NCBI GenBank assembly: GCA_029571215.1
Contig: JAKPTE010000008.1
Location: 62,001-126,000 of the forward strand
DNA length: 64,000 bases
Source of the DNA: Bacteroidota bacterium
Lineage (GTDB): Bacteria; Bacteroidota; Bacteroidia; Bacteroidales; JAAYUG01
Direction of reading: 5' to 3'
Shown: piece by piece, positions 43,087-51,020 of the stretch
How positions within the stretch are numbered: position 1 is the first letter of the stretch
Layout of the letters: each line of letters opens with the position of its first letter
The notes under the pieces: model-generated
Databases searched by the model: none
Told to the model about the DNA's origin: nothing
Seen by the model: the letters and a program-made list of their open reading frames with translations, nothing else
Position numbers and translations under genes: made by a program

Positions 43087-44691
43087 TTAATCTAATGGAT
43101 AGGATAAATTTTGTAAATCAAACAAAATAAGGTTATTATATTCAGAAAGCTTATACCGGCAATAGGGTGCAACGGTTGTGTCTTTTAGTAATTCCCTGTC
43201 GTTAATAATCAAATATCGGGCACCAAGATCCCGGCAATGTTCTATCCATTTTCCGTACGACTGTGGAGGGTTTCTCCTTCGCCCAAAATCGGTGAATCCC
43301 TTTTGATCCATCAGATACAGCGTAATGTTGATGCTTTGATCCGGAATGCTGATAATACAATCGGTCCGTTGGATGCCCTGGTTTCTAAGCCAGGGTTCGG
43401 CCGATTCATAGGCCTTGTAATAGGTTGCATAGTGCCAGTGATACCAGTTGTATACATCAATTTCTTGCTTCGGTAGCAGTGTGTATAATCCGGGAAAATG
43501 CTGGTGGAGGTTGTAGCGTAACCTGATTTTTGAAGCGGTGTAGTAGCTGAGGAACAGAAAAAACGCAACGGCTGCAGTGTAAATGTACCATTGCAAAACA
43601 ACATGCTTCCTGGTCCGCACTGTCCTTTCGGCAAATGTGAGGAAGGTTACGGGAACAAATATTAATAAGTCGGTCAGATAGTAGTCATGCACATCAAATG
43701 CTTTGTAAAAGAAAAGCATATAGAGCACTACTCCGATAAAAGTGGCAATGTTCAGTAATACCAGTATCCGGTTGCAGGATTTGAAATGCATCAGGTTAAA
43801 GGCAAATGCCAGAAGAATGAAATAAAGAAAGAAAGGATGAAAATATACGGGAAGCAGATTATGGAGAAGCCTCTGCCAGTGAGCGTGGATGGCAGCTTTG
43901 TCCATATCCCAGATAGGATACAGACCCTGAAGAAAAATAAATCCACGGGTTTTATGGATTGTATTATACTGTACCGCATATCTGTACCACATAAGGTTGA
44001 TTCCCAATACAACCATGATAGCCAGTACTATGAGAAGCCATTTTCGCACCGGTAGTTTTTTCAGTCCGAAGATTCCAAAAACAGCGGCCAAATAAACAGC
44101 AGAAAAAGCACAAAACAAGAGCAGGGAACTGATTTTCAGTAATCCTGCCAGGGTAAAAATTACTGTTGCAATGACCAAATGCAATGGCCGGTCACCGGAT
44201 AGGTATTTCCATACAAAATAACCTCCTGCCAGGGCCAGAGAAAAGGCAGGTGCATTCATTAAAAAGTTGGCTCCGTAATACACCAGCAGGGGGGAGGCAA
44301 ACAACAGAAGTCCTGTCAGCAGACCAACATAGCGGTTACCTGTTATTCCGGCCGTCATGCGGTACAACAAAAAGAGACCAGTTATAACGATCAGCAGGTT
44401 GAAAACCCGGAAGATGAATTCTTTCGGGCCGGTTAGTTTCCATAGATGACCAATCAGATAATAAATCACCGGGAATTCACTAACGACTTTTCCTTCACCA
44501 TAAGTTGTATTATGAATTTCAGGTTGCGCAAAAGGAAGGTCTTCCAGGGTATAATTCAGGGTAATAGACAGACAATCGGTTTGTCGCCATTGATGAATAG
44601 AATAGGGGCGCATAGGAAGGATCCGGTGAAGCCCATACAGAAAACCCATCAGCACAATAACCACCAGAAAGAGAAAATCGGTTCTTCGCAT
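43087..44691 (-). CDS. Glycosyltransferase family 39-like membrane protein
   Basis: A 534-residue polytopic membrane protein with about ten hydrophobic segments. The N-terminal loop has SIHQWRQTDCLSITLNYTLE after the first membrane segment, in the place of the acidic catalytic loop of GT39/ArnT enzymes, and EFPVIYYLIGHLWKL follows. The rest alternates membrane helices, ending in a soluble tail. It probably transfers a sugar from a polyprenyl-phosphate donor to an envelope acceptor, but acceptor and sugar are unknown. A minus-strand TATCTTTG box (44719-44726) lies 28 bases upstream of the ATG. The symporter gene follows on the same strand. Confidence 0.82.
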   Translation of the reverse strand: MRRTDFLFLVVIVLMGFLYGLHRILPMRPYSIHQWRQTDCLSITLNYTLEDLPFAQPEIHNTTYGEGKVVSEFPVIYYLIGHLWKLTGPKEFIFRVFNLLIVITGLFLLYRMTAGITGNRYVGLLTGLLLFASPLLVYYGANFLMNAPAFSLALAGGYFVWKYLSGDRPLHLVIATVIFTLAGLLKISSLLLFCAFSAVYLAAVFGIFGLKKLPVRKWLLIVLAIMVVLGINLMWYRYAVQYNTIHKTRGFIFLQGLYPIWDMDKAAIHAHWQRLLHNLLPVYFHPFFLYFILLAFAFNLMHFKSCNRILVLLNIATFIGVVLYMLFFYKAFDVHDYYLTDLLIFVPVTFLTFAERTVRTRKHVVLQWYIYTAAVAFFLFLSYYTASKIRLRYNLHQHFPGLYTLLPKQEIDVYNWYHWHYATYYKAYESAEPWLRNQGIQRTDCIISIPDQSINITLYLMDQKGFTDFGRRRNPPQSYGKWIEHCRDLGARYLIINDRELLKDTTVAPYCRYKLSEYNNLILFDLQNLSYPLD

Positions 44692-44718
44692 GTATCAATG
44701 ATAAGTTTTTCGGCTGAA

Positions 44719-44726
44719 CAAAGATA
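44719..44726 (-). promoter_or_regulatory. Minus-strand -7 promoter box (TATCTTTG)
   Basis: An exact TAnnTTTG match read on the minus strand, 28 bases upstream of the ATG of the GT39-like gene. A -33 element is not clear. Confidence 0.5.
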
Positions 44727-44793
44727 TATGTTTGTCCTTTTAGCGGGTAAATTCCTTTACAAAAAGGGAAAATAAAAGCGTTTTTTCGATATA

Positions 44794-44807
44794 TTTACAT
44801 ATGTAAA
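44794..44807. promoter_or_regulatory. Operator-like palindrome TTTACATATGTAAA
   Basis: A perfect 14-bp palindrome of the form TTTAC-N4-GTAAA, about 100 bases upstream of the GT39-like gene. The same arms recur at 45149 and 46144, so it is probably a binding site for one regulator, best candidate the XRE protein encoded at 45237. Confidence 0.55.
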
Positions 44808-45148
44808 CAGAGTTATTAAATTAATATAAAACATTAATAACCATATAAGTAAATATTTTTTTTGAATTAATAGTTTAAATATTTTATGTCAAAATAGACT
44901 TCTGATAGAAACTTAGAAGTAGATTTGGATTTTATTCTATTGCTAACCAGATGAATACAAAATTTATTATTAGTAATACTTTAATTTGACTGATAAAAGA
45001 TTTACCATAATGTATAAATAACAAATATCCTTAGATAAAAGTCGGGATTATCATTATGTAAGGAAAATTCAAATGAGTCTGAAACAGCAAAATCAGAAGT
45101 ATTTCATTTTCTGCTTTTTGCACAAAAACATGATCATGTTATAAGATA

Positions 45149-45162
45149 TTTACATAAGTAAA
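45149..45162. promoter_or_regulatory. Operator-like palindrome TTTACATAAGTAAA
   Basis: TTTAC-N4-GTAAA with perfect 5-bp arms, 74 bases upstream of the XRE regulator ATG and upstream of its promoter-like box. Consistent with autoregulation. Confidence 0.55.
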
Positions 45163-45205
45163 CGATAAATCGAACAGATTTGTATACTTGTAACCGTTGA
45201 AATAT

Positions 45206-45219
45206 ATTACATTTGTAAT
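45206..45219 (+). promoter_or_regulatory. Promoter box TACATTTG inside palindrome ATTACATTTGTAAT
   Basis: The exact -7 box TACATTTG (45208-45215) lies within a palindrome ATTAC-N4-GTAAT, with TTG at 45188-45190 in the -33 position. It is 17 bases upstream of the XRE ATG, so a protein bound here would block its promoter. Confidence 0.6.
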
Positions 45220-45236
45220 CGAAATATGTTTTTCTT

Positions 45237-45671
45237 ATGAAAGACCGTCTGCTGGCTTTAATGAAGGCGGAATCACTTACTCCGTCTCAATTTGCCGATG
45301 AACTTGCCATTCAGCGATCGGCAGTCTCCCACCTGGTTTCGGGCCGCAATTTGCCAAGTTATGATGTGCTGGTGAAAATTCTGAATCGATTCCCAGAAAT
45401 TAATCCGGAATGGTTGCTTCTGGGAAAGGGAGAAATGTATAAAGAGCCCAAGACGGGAAGTCTGTTTGACCAACCTGAGCATCCGTCAGAAACCGGTTCG
45501 GTCAGAGCGGAACCTGATGCAATGCAGGAATTGCATTCTTCCGATCCGGAAAATTACGGTTCCAAGACATCTTCAGGTGCTCAGAAAAATCCAGGGATAA
45601 AGGAAATCCTTCTGTTGTTTTCCGATAATACCTTCCAGCGCTTCATACCTCAGCAGGAAAAGTTGCCGTAA
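45237..45671 (+). CDS. XRE-family helix-turn-helix transcriptional regulator
   Basis: A 144-residue DNA-binding protein. Residues 1-65 are a Cro/CI-type HTH: RLLALMKAESLTPSQFADEL, the recognition helix region QRSAVSHLVSGRNLPSYDVL and NPEWLLLGKGEMY. The remaining 80 residues are a low-complexity, acidic/serine-rich linker with a short hydrophobic end (IKEILLLFSDNTFQRFI), which may be a dimerisation or ligand region. Palindromes with TTTAC-N4-GTAAA arms surround its promoter and that of pyrD downstream. The ligand and targets are unknown. It is separated from pyrD by a 551-base gap. Confidence 0.9.
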   Translation: MKDRLLALMKAESLTPSQFADELAIQRSAVSHLVSGRNLPSYDVLVKILNRFPEINPEWLLLGKGEMYKEPKTGSLFDQPEHPSETGSVRAEPDAMQELHSSDPENYGSKTSSGAQKNPGIKEILLLFSDNTFQRFIPQQEKLP

Positions 45672-45748
45672 ACTGCTTTTGGTTTTCTGCTTTTCATTGA
45701 GCCAGCGTTGTCGCAGAAGATTATGTTACAATGGGTTTATGGTGTGCG

Positions 45749-45830
45749 AATGTAAGGAATCAATGCACGAGTGATTAGTACGGATGCCATCGCTCAATAC
45801 CTTATCTTTTTCTGCGATTCTAATGCATTA
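45749..45830. repeat. Possible diverged copy (D) of the 134-bp repeat
   Basis: It shares AATGTAAGGAATCAATGCAC with the AGTATAAGGAACTAATGCAT block of copy A and a TCTAATGCAT end. The middle aligns poorly, so it is a weak call. Confidence 0.35.
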
Positions 45831-45876
45831 TACGGGTCTTTATCCGTGACATTTTACAGTTTTTTTAAACACATAT

Positions 45877-45966
45877 GACCGCAGATTTTTCGCAGAAATG
45901 TTTGTATTGATCTGTGTTCAATTGTTGGCAATCTTTATAATCTGTGGTTTTGGCTATTTCTTTTTT
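45877..45966. repeat. Dispersed intergenic repeat, second locus
   Basis: It starts ACCGCAGATTTTTCGCAGA, has a middle GATCTGTG segment and ends ATAATCTGTGGTTTTGGC plus a T-rich tail, matching the layout at 24801-24955. The copies are about 21 kb apart in unrelated intergenic gaps. Confidence 0.65.
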
Positions 45967-46143
45967 CCATGTAAAGGCTCTAATTTTCTACCAATGACCA
46001 TAATATCGTTTGGCTGAACATTTCCCTTCACCCCATAACCCACGCCTTACAAACAATAGGAAATCCATAACAATTACTTTGAACAAGAGACATTGATTCC
46101 CTTAAGGAATTAAAATCCCGAATTATAAGATTCTTTTTTTAAA

Positions 46144-46157
46144 TTTACAATAGTAAA
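46144..46157. promoter_or_regulatory. Operator-like palindrome TTTACAATAGTAAA upstream of pyrD
   Basis: TTTAC-N4-GTAAA with perfect 5-bp arms; one more A-T pair extends it on each side. It overlaps the expected -33 region of the promoter whose -7 box is at 46168. Confidence 0.55.
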
Positions 46158-46167
46158 TCTAAGTAAA

Positions 46168-46175
46168 TACATTTG
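46168..46175 (+). promoter_or_regulatory. Bacteroidota-type -7 promoter box (TACATTTG) upstream of pyrD
   Basis: An exact TAnnTTTG match, 47 bases before the pyrD ATG. It is followed by TAAAC, so the local sequence ATACATTTGTAAAC is close to the palindrome at 45206. A TTTA at 46144-46147 could be the -33 element (20-base spacing). Confidence 0.6.
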
Positions 46176-46222
46176 TAAACCTTAACAAATGCTTTTTTCT
46201 TTTTAGATTTGCTTAAAAATTT

Positions 46223-47260
46223 ATGTACAGGTTCTTTATCCGTCCTCTTCTCTTTCTCATCGATCCGGAACGAATCCATCACTGGTTGATTTCGGGAGTG
46301 CGTTTAGCTTTTAAAATTCCGGGCAAGAAATCGGTTGTCGCTCTTTTATGCAAACCTCGTGCTGTTAAACTGGAAAAAGAGGTATTTGGCCTGCGTTTTG
46401 AAAATCCTGTGGGATTCGCAGCCGGTTTCGATAAGAATGCTCTGGTTTACAACGAATTTGCTGCTTTCGGTTTTTCATTCATTGAAATAGGGACAGTTAC
46501 GCCTAAACCCCAACCAGGTAATCCTCAACCGCGCTTGTTTCGCATTCCTGCTGATCAGGGACTAATTAACCGGATGGGGTTCAATAATGATGGCGCCGAG
46601 GCTGTCCGCCAGCGTTTACTGCGGAAGAAACCTGATATTATTATTGGCGCTAATATCGGAAAGAATACTTCTACTCCCAATCATCGGGCAGCGGAGGACT
46701 ATGATTTTGTTTTCAGAACATTATACGACGCAGCCGACTATTTTGTGGTCAATGTGAGCTGTCCTAATATCAGGGATCTGTCGGAATTGCAGGATAAGGA
46801 TATGTTGCGGGAAATTCTTCTCAGGCTTACTGAAACCCGCAGGAACATGCCGGTACGGAAACCTTTGCTCCTGAAAATCTCTCCCGACCTTAGTTTCCGG
46901 CAAATTGACGAGACGCTTGCTATTGTCGATGAAACGGGTCTGGATGGCATTGTGGCTACCAATACAACCCTTAGCCGGGAAAACCTGGTGACGCCACGGG
47001 AAAAACTTGATGCTATCGGACAGGGGGGATTAAGCGGGGCTCCACTTACCCGTCGTTCCACCGAATTGATTCGTTATATAGCTGATAAAACGGATCATAA
47101 ATTGCCGATCATTGGAACTGGTGGAATTATGACTCCGGAGGATGCCATTGAAAAACTGCAGGCAGGTGCTTCTCTGATTCAGGTGTATACGGGTTTTATC
47201 TATCAGGGTCCTTTGTTTGTTCGTTCCATTCTCAAAGCCTTGATGAAAGAGCTGCCCTGA
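46223..47260 (+). CDS. pyrD: Dihydroorotate dehydrogenase (quinone), class 2
   Basis: A 345-residue membrane-associated flavoprotein of pyrimidine synthesis that oxidises dihydroorotate to orotate with quinone. The N-terminal hydrophobic helix (MYRFFIRPLLFLIDPERIHH) is typical of class 2. FMN and substrate motifs are NPVGFAAGFDKNALVYNEFA, GFSFIEIGTVTPKPQPGNPQ, PRLFRIPADQGLINRMGFNN, VVNVSCPNIRDLSELQ (with the catalytic Ser replaced or shifted), ISPDLSFRQI, GIVATNTTLSRENL and IIGTGGIMTPEDAIEKLQAG. It has its own promoter-like region with a palindrome of the XRE type. Confidence 0.94.
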   Translation: MYRFFIRPLLFLIDPERIHHWLISGVRLAFKIPGKKSVVALLCKPRAVKLEKEVFGLRFENPVGFAAGFDKNALVYNEFAAFGFSFIEIGTVTPKPQPGNPQPRLFRIPADQGLINRMGFNNDGAEAVRQRLLRKKPDIIIGANIGKNTSTPNHRAAEDYDFVFRTLYDAADYFVVNVSCPNIRDLSELQDKDMLREILLRLTETRRNMPVRKPLLLKISPDLSFRQIDETLAIVDETGLDGIVATNTTLSRENLVTPREKLDAIGQGGLSGAPLTRRSTELIRYIADKTDHKLPIIGTGGIMTPEDAIEKLQAGASLIQVYTGFIYQGPLFVRSILKALMKELP

Positions 47261-47371
47261 CCTCTTTTGAAATATCTTTCCGCACTTGTTTTCCTCCGGA
47301 AGTTTTATTACTTTTATACAATCATGTAAGGGTGCTGCTGCAGGGATTGAAAACCTTTAAATCCTTTTGCT

Positions 47372-48355
47372 ATGAAAACCCGTATCTTTTTCGGGATGGC
47401 TATTGCCTCCCTGTTTCTCCTGGTTCTTTTTTCAGGGTGTTCTTCCAAAAGACAGGTGGGACTTTTGATGGACAGCTTCGCCCAGGAACGTTGGGCAAAA
47501 GACAAACAAATTTTTGAAAAACGCATCAAGGAACTCAGTGGTCAGCTGCTGTTTGATACGGCCAATGGAAATCCCGACAGGCAGTTTGAACAGGCCAGAA
47601 AATTTCTGGAATCAGGTGTGGATGTACTTGTTATCGTTCCTGTTGATCAGTACCAGGCTGGCAAAATCGTAAAACTGGCCCATAAACATGGGGTTCCCGT
47701 TATTTCGTATGACCGCCTCATCAGGAATTGCGACCTCGACTTCTATATTTCGTTTGATAATTTGGAAATCGGCCAACTGCAGGCCGAATATTTGACCAGG
47801 GTCTGCCCGAAAGGCAAATATGCTATTATTAGTGGTCCTACGTCCGATCATAATTCTATGATGATTAAAACCGGCCAGCTCAATGTTCTTGGTCCGTATA
47901 TCGACAGGGGTGATATCAGGGTTGTTTTCGACAAGTTTGTCTCCCGCTGGGATAAGGGAGAAGGCTACAGGCTGATGAAGGAATGCCTGAAACAAAATCC
48001 CGATATCAATGCTGTGCTGGTGGCTAATGATGATCTGGCAACCGGGGTGGTGAATGCGCTCGAAGAAAAAAACCTGGCAGGGAAGGTCTGGGTTTCGGGG
48101 CAGGATGCTGACCGGCTTGCCTGCGAACGAATTATGGCCGGAAAACAGGTCATGACAGTTTATAAACCGATTGAAAACCTTGCAACCAGTGCTGCCGAAC
48201 TTGCCATGAAGGTTGCACAGAAATCCCCTGTTCCGTCTCTCAATATGAGCATCAATAACGGTACGTACATGGTTCCTGCTTTGTTGCTACAGCCTAATGT
48301 GGTGAACAAGGAAACCATCAAACTGACCATCGTACCGGATAGTACCATCAAATAA
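47372..48355 (+). CDS. XylF-like periplasmic sugar-binding lipoprotein
   Basis: A 327-residue periplasmic-binding-protein-fold protein of the xylose/ribose type. The N-terminus FLLVLFSGCSSK has a lipobox, so it is anchored to a membrane. Substrate-fold features: KRQVGLLMDSFAQERWAKDK, GVDVLVIVPVDQYQAGKIVK, VPVISYDRLI, YISFDNLEIGQLQAEYL and KVWVSGQDADRLACERIMAG, with TVYKPIENLATSAAELAM late in the chain. No ABC permease or ATPase gene is nearby, so it may serve a distant transporter or act as a sensor ligand-binding protein. It lies between pyrD and mnmE. Confidence 0.88.
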   Translation: MKTRIFFGMAIASLFLLVLFSGCSSKRQVGLLMDSFAQERWAKDKQIFEKRIKELSGQLLFDTANGNPDRQFEQARKFLESGVDVLVIVPVDQYQAGKIVKLAHKHGVPVISYDRLIRNCDLDFYISFDNLEIGQLQAEYLTRVCPKGKYAIISGPTSDHNSMMIKTGQLNVLGPYIDRGDIRVVFDKFVSRWDKGEGYRLMKECLKQNPDINAVLVANDDLATGVVNALEEKNLAGKVWVSGQDADRLACERIMAGKQVMTVYKPIENLATSAAELAMKVAQKSPVPSLNMSINNGTYMVPALLLQPNVVNKETIKLTIVPDSTIK

Positions 48356-48382
48356 TTCCTTACGGGTTACCTGGCCGCTTTT

Positions 48383-49771
48383 TTACTTTCCTATACAGAA
48401 ATTTTTGAAAATATTCCCCAGGATTTCATCGGTGGTGATTTCACCGGTAATTTCTGCCAGATAATGCATGGCCTCACGAATATCCTGGGCAACCAGATCA
48501 GTTGGTATGTCTTCCTTCAATCCCGTCTTTGCTCTTTCCAATGCCTGTCTTGCTTTATCAAGCGCTTCAAAATGCCGGAGGTTGGTAACCATTACATCCT
48601 GCTCACCGGCCAATGATTGTGCCTTGCTGACAAGTTCCTTCCTTAGCAGGTCAAGATTGTTCTGTTTTTTTGCTGAAATAGGGATAACTGTTCCTGCCTT
48701 GAGTTGTTCGAGTTCGGCCACTTTCTGCTGCAGATATTCTTCCTGAACCTTGTCGGCTTTATTGGCCACCAGAATCATCTGCTGTTCTTTCTCCAGATGC
48801 AGAGCTTTTATTTCTTGGGGTATTTCGCTGGTGGCTTCTGTCAGATCGATTACCAGCAGAATGATCCGGGCTGTCCGGAGCTTTTCCCTTGTTTTTCTGA
48901 TTCCTATAGCCTCAATTTCATCCTTCGAATGCCGCAGGCCTGCTGTGTCAATAATTCGGAACAAATACCCTTCGATGTGCAGGGTGTCTTCAATGGTATC
49001 CCTTGTTGTTCCTGGAATTTCAGAAACTATTGCTCTGTCTTCATTGAGCAGGGTGTTTAAAAGTGTCGACTTGCCAACATTGGGCAAACCGGCAATAACA
49101 ACCGGAATACCATTTTTTATAGCCTGTCCGCTTGCGAACGACCGGGCCATGGTATCTATTTTTTTCGTCAGTCGTTCAAGAAGCTCCGTAAGTTGTGAAC
49201 GATCGGCAAACTCCACATCCTCCTCACTGAAATCAAGTTCCAGTTCAAGCAGGGAAACAAAGTGCAACATTTCCTGCCTCAGGGCGGCAATCTCCGATGA
49301 AAAACCACCCCGCATCTGGTACATAGCCAAACGATGGGATGCACCGGAAGAGGAAGCTATCAGATCGGCAACTGCTTCTGCCTGCGATAAATCCATTTTA
49401 CCGTTCAGAAAAGCCCGCTGGGTAAATTCACCCGGCCTGGCCAGCCTCACTCCGCTGGCAATCAGTAATTGAAGCAGGCGCTGCTGAATGTAAACCGACC
49501 CGTGGCAGAAAATTTCCACCATATCTTCTCCAGTGTAGGAATGCGGAGCGACATATCGACAAACCATGCCATCGTCCAGAATGGACTCTTTGTCCTTTAT
49601 CCATACCCGAATCATCCTTCCGGGAGCAATATCTGCGAGCTGTTTTCCGGATTTTTGCAGGAAACAAATCTGACTGACCGCGTTGAGTGTTTTCGGGCCG
49701 CTTACGCGCACTATGGCTATAGCTCCCTGTCCCGGGGGACTTCCAATGGCACATATGGTATCTTCCTGCAT
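48383..49771 (-). CDS. mnmE: tRNA uridine-5-carboxymethylaminomethyl modification GTPase
   Basis: A GTPase that, with MnmG, modifies the wobble uridine of several tRNAs. The formyl-folate-binding domain starts MQEDTICAIGSPPGQGAIAI. The G domain has the P-loop GLPNVGKSTLLNTLL, a switch II DTAGLR, and ANKAD in MILVANKADKV; the C-terminus LGNIFKNFCIGK has the catalytic-type FCIGK end. ATG 49771 makes MQEDTICAIG line up with family starts (462 residues); in-frame ATGs at 49786 and 49813 add up to 14 residues. It lies downstream of a convergent sugar-binding gene. Confidence 0.94.
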   Translation of the reverse strand: MQEDTICAIGSPPGQGAIAIVRVSGPKTLNAVSQICFLQKSGKQLADIAPGRMIRVWIKDKESILDDGMVCRYVAPHSYTGEDMVEIFCHGSVYIQQRLLQLLIASGVRLARPGEFTQRAFLNGKMDLSQAEAVADLIASSSGASHRLAMYQMRGGFSSEIAALRQEMLHFVSLLELELDFSEEDVEFADRSQLTELLERLTKKIDTMARSFASGQAIKNGIPVVIAGLPNVGKSTLLNTLLNEDRAIVSEIPGTTRDTIEDTLHIEGYLFRIIDTAGLRHSKDEIEAIGIRKTREKLRTARIILLVIDLTEATSEIPQEIKALHLEKEQQMILVANKADKVQEEYLQQKVAELEQLKAGTVIPISAKKQNNLDLLRKELVSKAQSLAGEQDVMVTNLRHFEALDKARQALERAKTGLKEDIPTDLVAQDIREAMHYLAEITGEITTDEILGNIFKNFCIGK

Positions 49772-49976
49772 GGATGAACGTTTCATTGAAAAAACAAAGA
49801 TAGGGCAAATCAATGGGTTTCCCTATATCTGAGTTATTGCATCAGGAGTTGTTTTCTTCCCTCATTATAAACAGATTTCAAAATGATCCTCCCTTTCAAA
49901 CTGCTCATTCTGTGTCCGATAAAAAAATATATGTATCTTTCGCAAATAATGACCAAAAACTACTGTTTCGTCACTT

Positions 49977-50999
49977 ATGAAAAAGTATTTCTTGCCTCTT
50001 TTACTGGGATTTACCTCGTGTTCGACAATGAATGTGACCCTTACTGTGCTCGAACCGGCTCAAATCAATGTACCACGCGAGATCCACTCTCTGGTCATCG
50101 TCAACCGCAGTCTTCCGGCCAAAGAAGAAAAGGTAAAAAATGTTCTGGAAGGAGTATTGACAGGAGAAGGACTTTTTGCCGACAGGGCCGGATCATTCGA
50201 ATGTGTGCGGGGAGTGGCTGACGGACTGGTCAGCTCGCCCAGATTCTCCATAATCGTTCCGCCCGAAAAAGAACTGAAAGGAACTGGTACACGGCAGTTT
50301 CCTGAACCACTTGACTGGAATACAGTGGAGAGAATCTGCCGTCAGAATCAGGCTGATGCCCTTCTGGCACTCGAAGTTTTCGATTCAAACAATCTGTATT
50401 CCGACCGGAAAGAACAACGTACCCGAAAGGAAAATGACAAAGAAATCAAATATGATGTGACTGTAACCCACGTACGGTCCAATATTGAATCGGGCTGGCG
50501 AATTTACGATCCTGCCGGTAAAAGGATTATCGACGAAAGCATTTTTACCGATTACCGGGAATGGGAAGCCGAGGGACGAACCCATAAAGAAGCCCTGGTA
50601 AACCTTCCTCCGCAGAACGAGATTGTAAAACAGACCGGGTATTTTGCCGGAACGCAGTACGCCCGAAGAATTTCTCCTTCCTGGATCCGCACCGGCAGGG
50701 AAATGTACAAAAAAGGAAACGATGATTTTAAGTATGCAAAACGACTTGCTCAGACCAATCGCTGGGTAGAAGCCGCTAATGAATGGCACAAATATACCGA
50801 AGACCCTGATCCCAAACTGGCAGGCCGTGCCTGCTACAACATGGCGTTGGCAGCTGAAATAGCAGGCAACCTGCAGGAAGCCGTTGAATGGGCTGAAGAA
50901 GCCTATGTGCGTTATAACAATAAAAAAGCCAGAGAATATAGCTACATCCTTAAAAATCGTCTTTTCCGCCAGCAAAAGCTCGAGGAACAGATGGGAGAA
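49977..50999 (+). CDS. DUF6340-family lipoprotein
   Basis: A 341-residue protein (the stop is at 51000-51002) with a lipoprotein-type signal (MKKYFLPLLLGFTSCSTM). I place it in DUF6340, a Bacteroidota family. Features are VNRSLPAKEEKVKNVLEGVL, the conserved segment NQADALLALEVFDSNN, and a C-terminal TPR-like part (WVEAANEWHKYTEDPDPKLA, ACYNMALAAEIAGNLQEAVE). It is probably an envelope protein of unknown role, possibly in metal or envelope-stress responses, but no function is established. It converges with the spermidine-synthase-like membrane gene. Confidence 0.8.
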
Positions 51000-51020
51000 T
51001 AGTCTGGCACGAGTTCCGGC

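Larger units (their letters stand above)
44692..45236. other. AT-rich intergenic region with operator-like palindromes
   Basis: A 545-base gap between divergent genes with no plausible gene. It holds a -7 box for the minus-strand gene, three TTTAC-N4-GTAAA or ATTAC-N4-GTAAT palindromes (44794, 45149, 45206) and a -7 box for the XRE gene. The middle 300 bases are very AT-rich and otherwise featureless. Confidence 0.65.
45672..46222. other. Intergenic region between XRE gene and pyrD
   Basis: A 551-base gap without a convincing gene. It holds a possible diverged copy (D) of the 134-bp repeat (45749-45830), a copy of the CAGATTTTTC-type repeat (45877-45966), and, near pyrD, an operator-like palindrome and a -7 box. 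The other stretches show no structure I can support. Confidence 0.6.

Noticed and set aside
48750-49472. 240-codon plus-strand frame opposite mnmE
   Set aside because: Fully inside mnmE; the product is serine-rich low-complexity sequence as expected of an antisense shadow.
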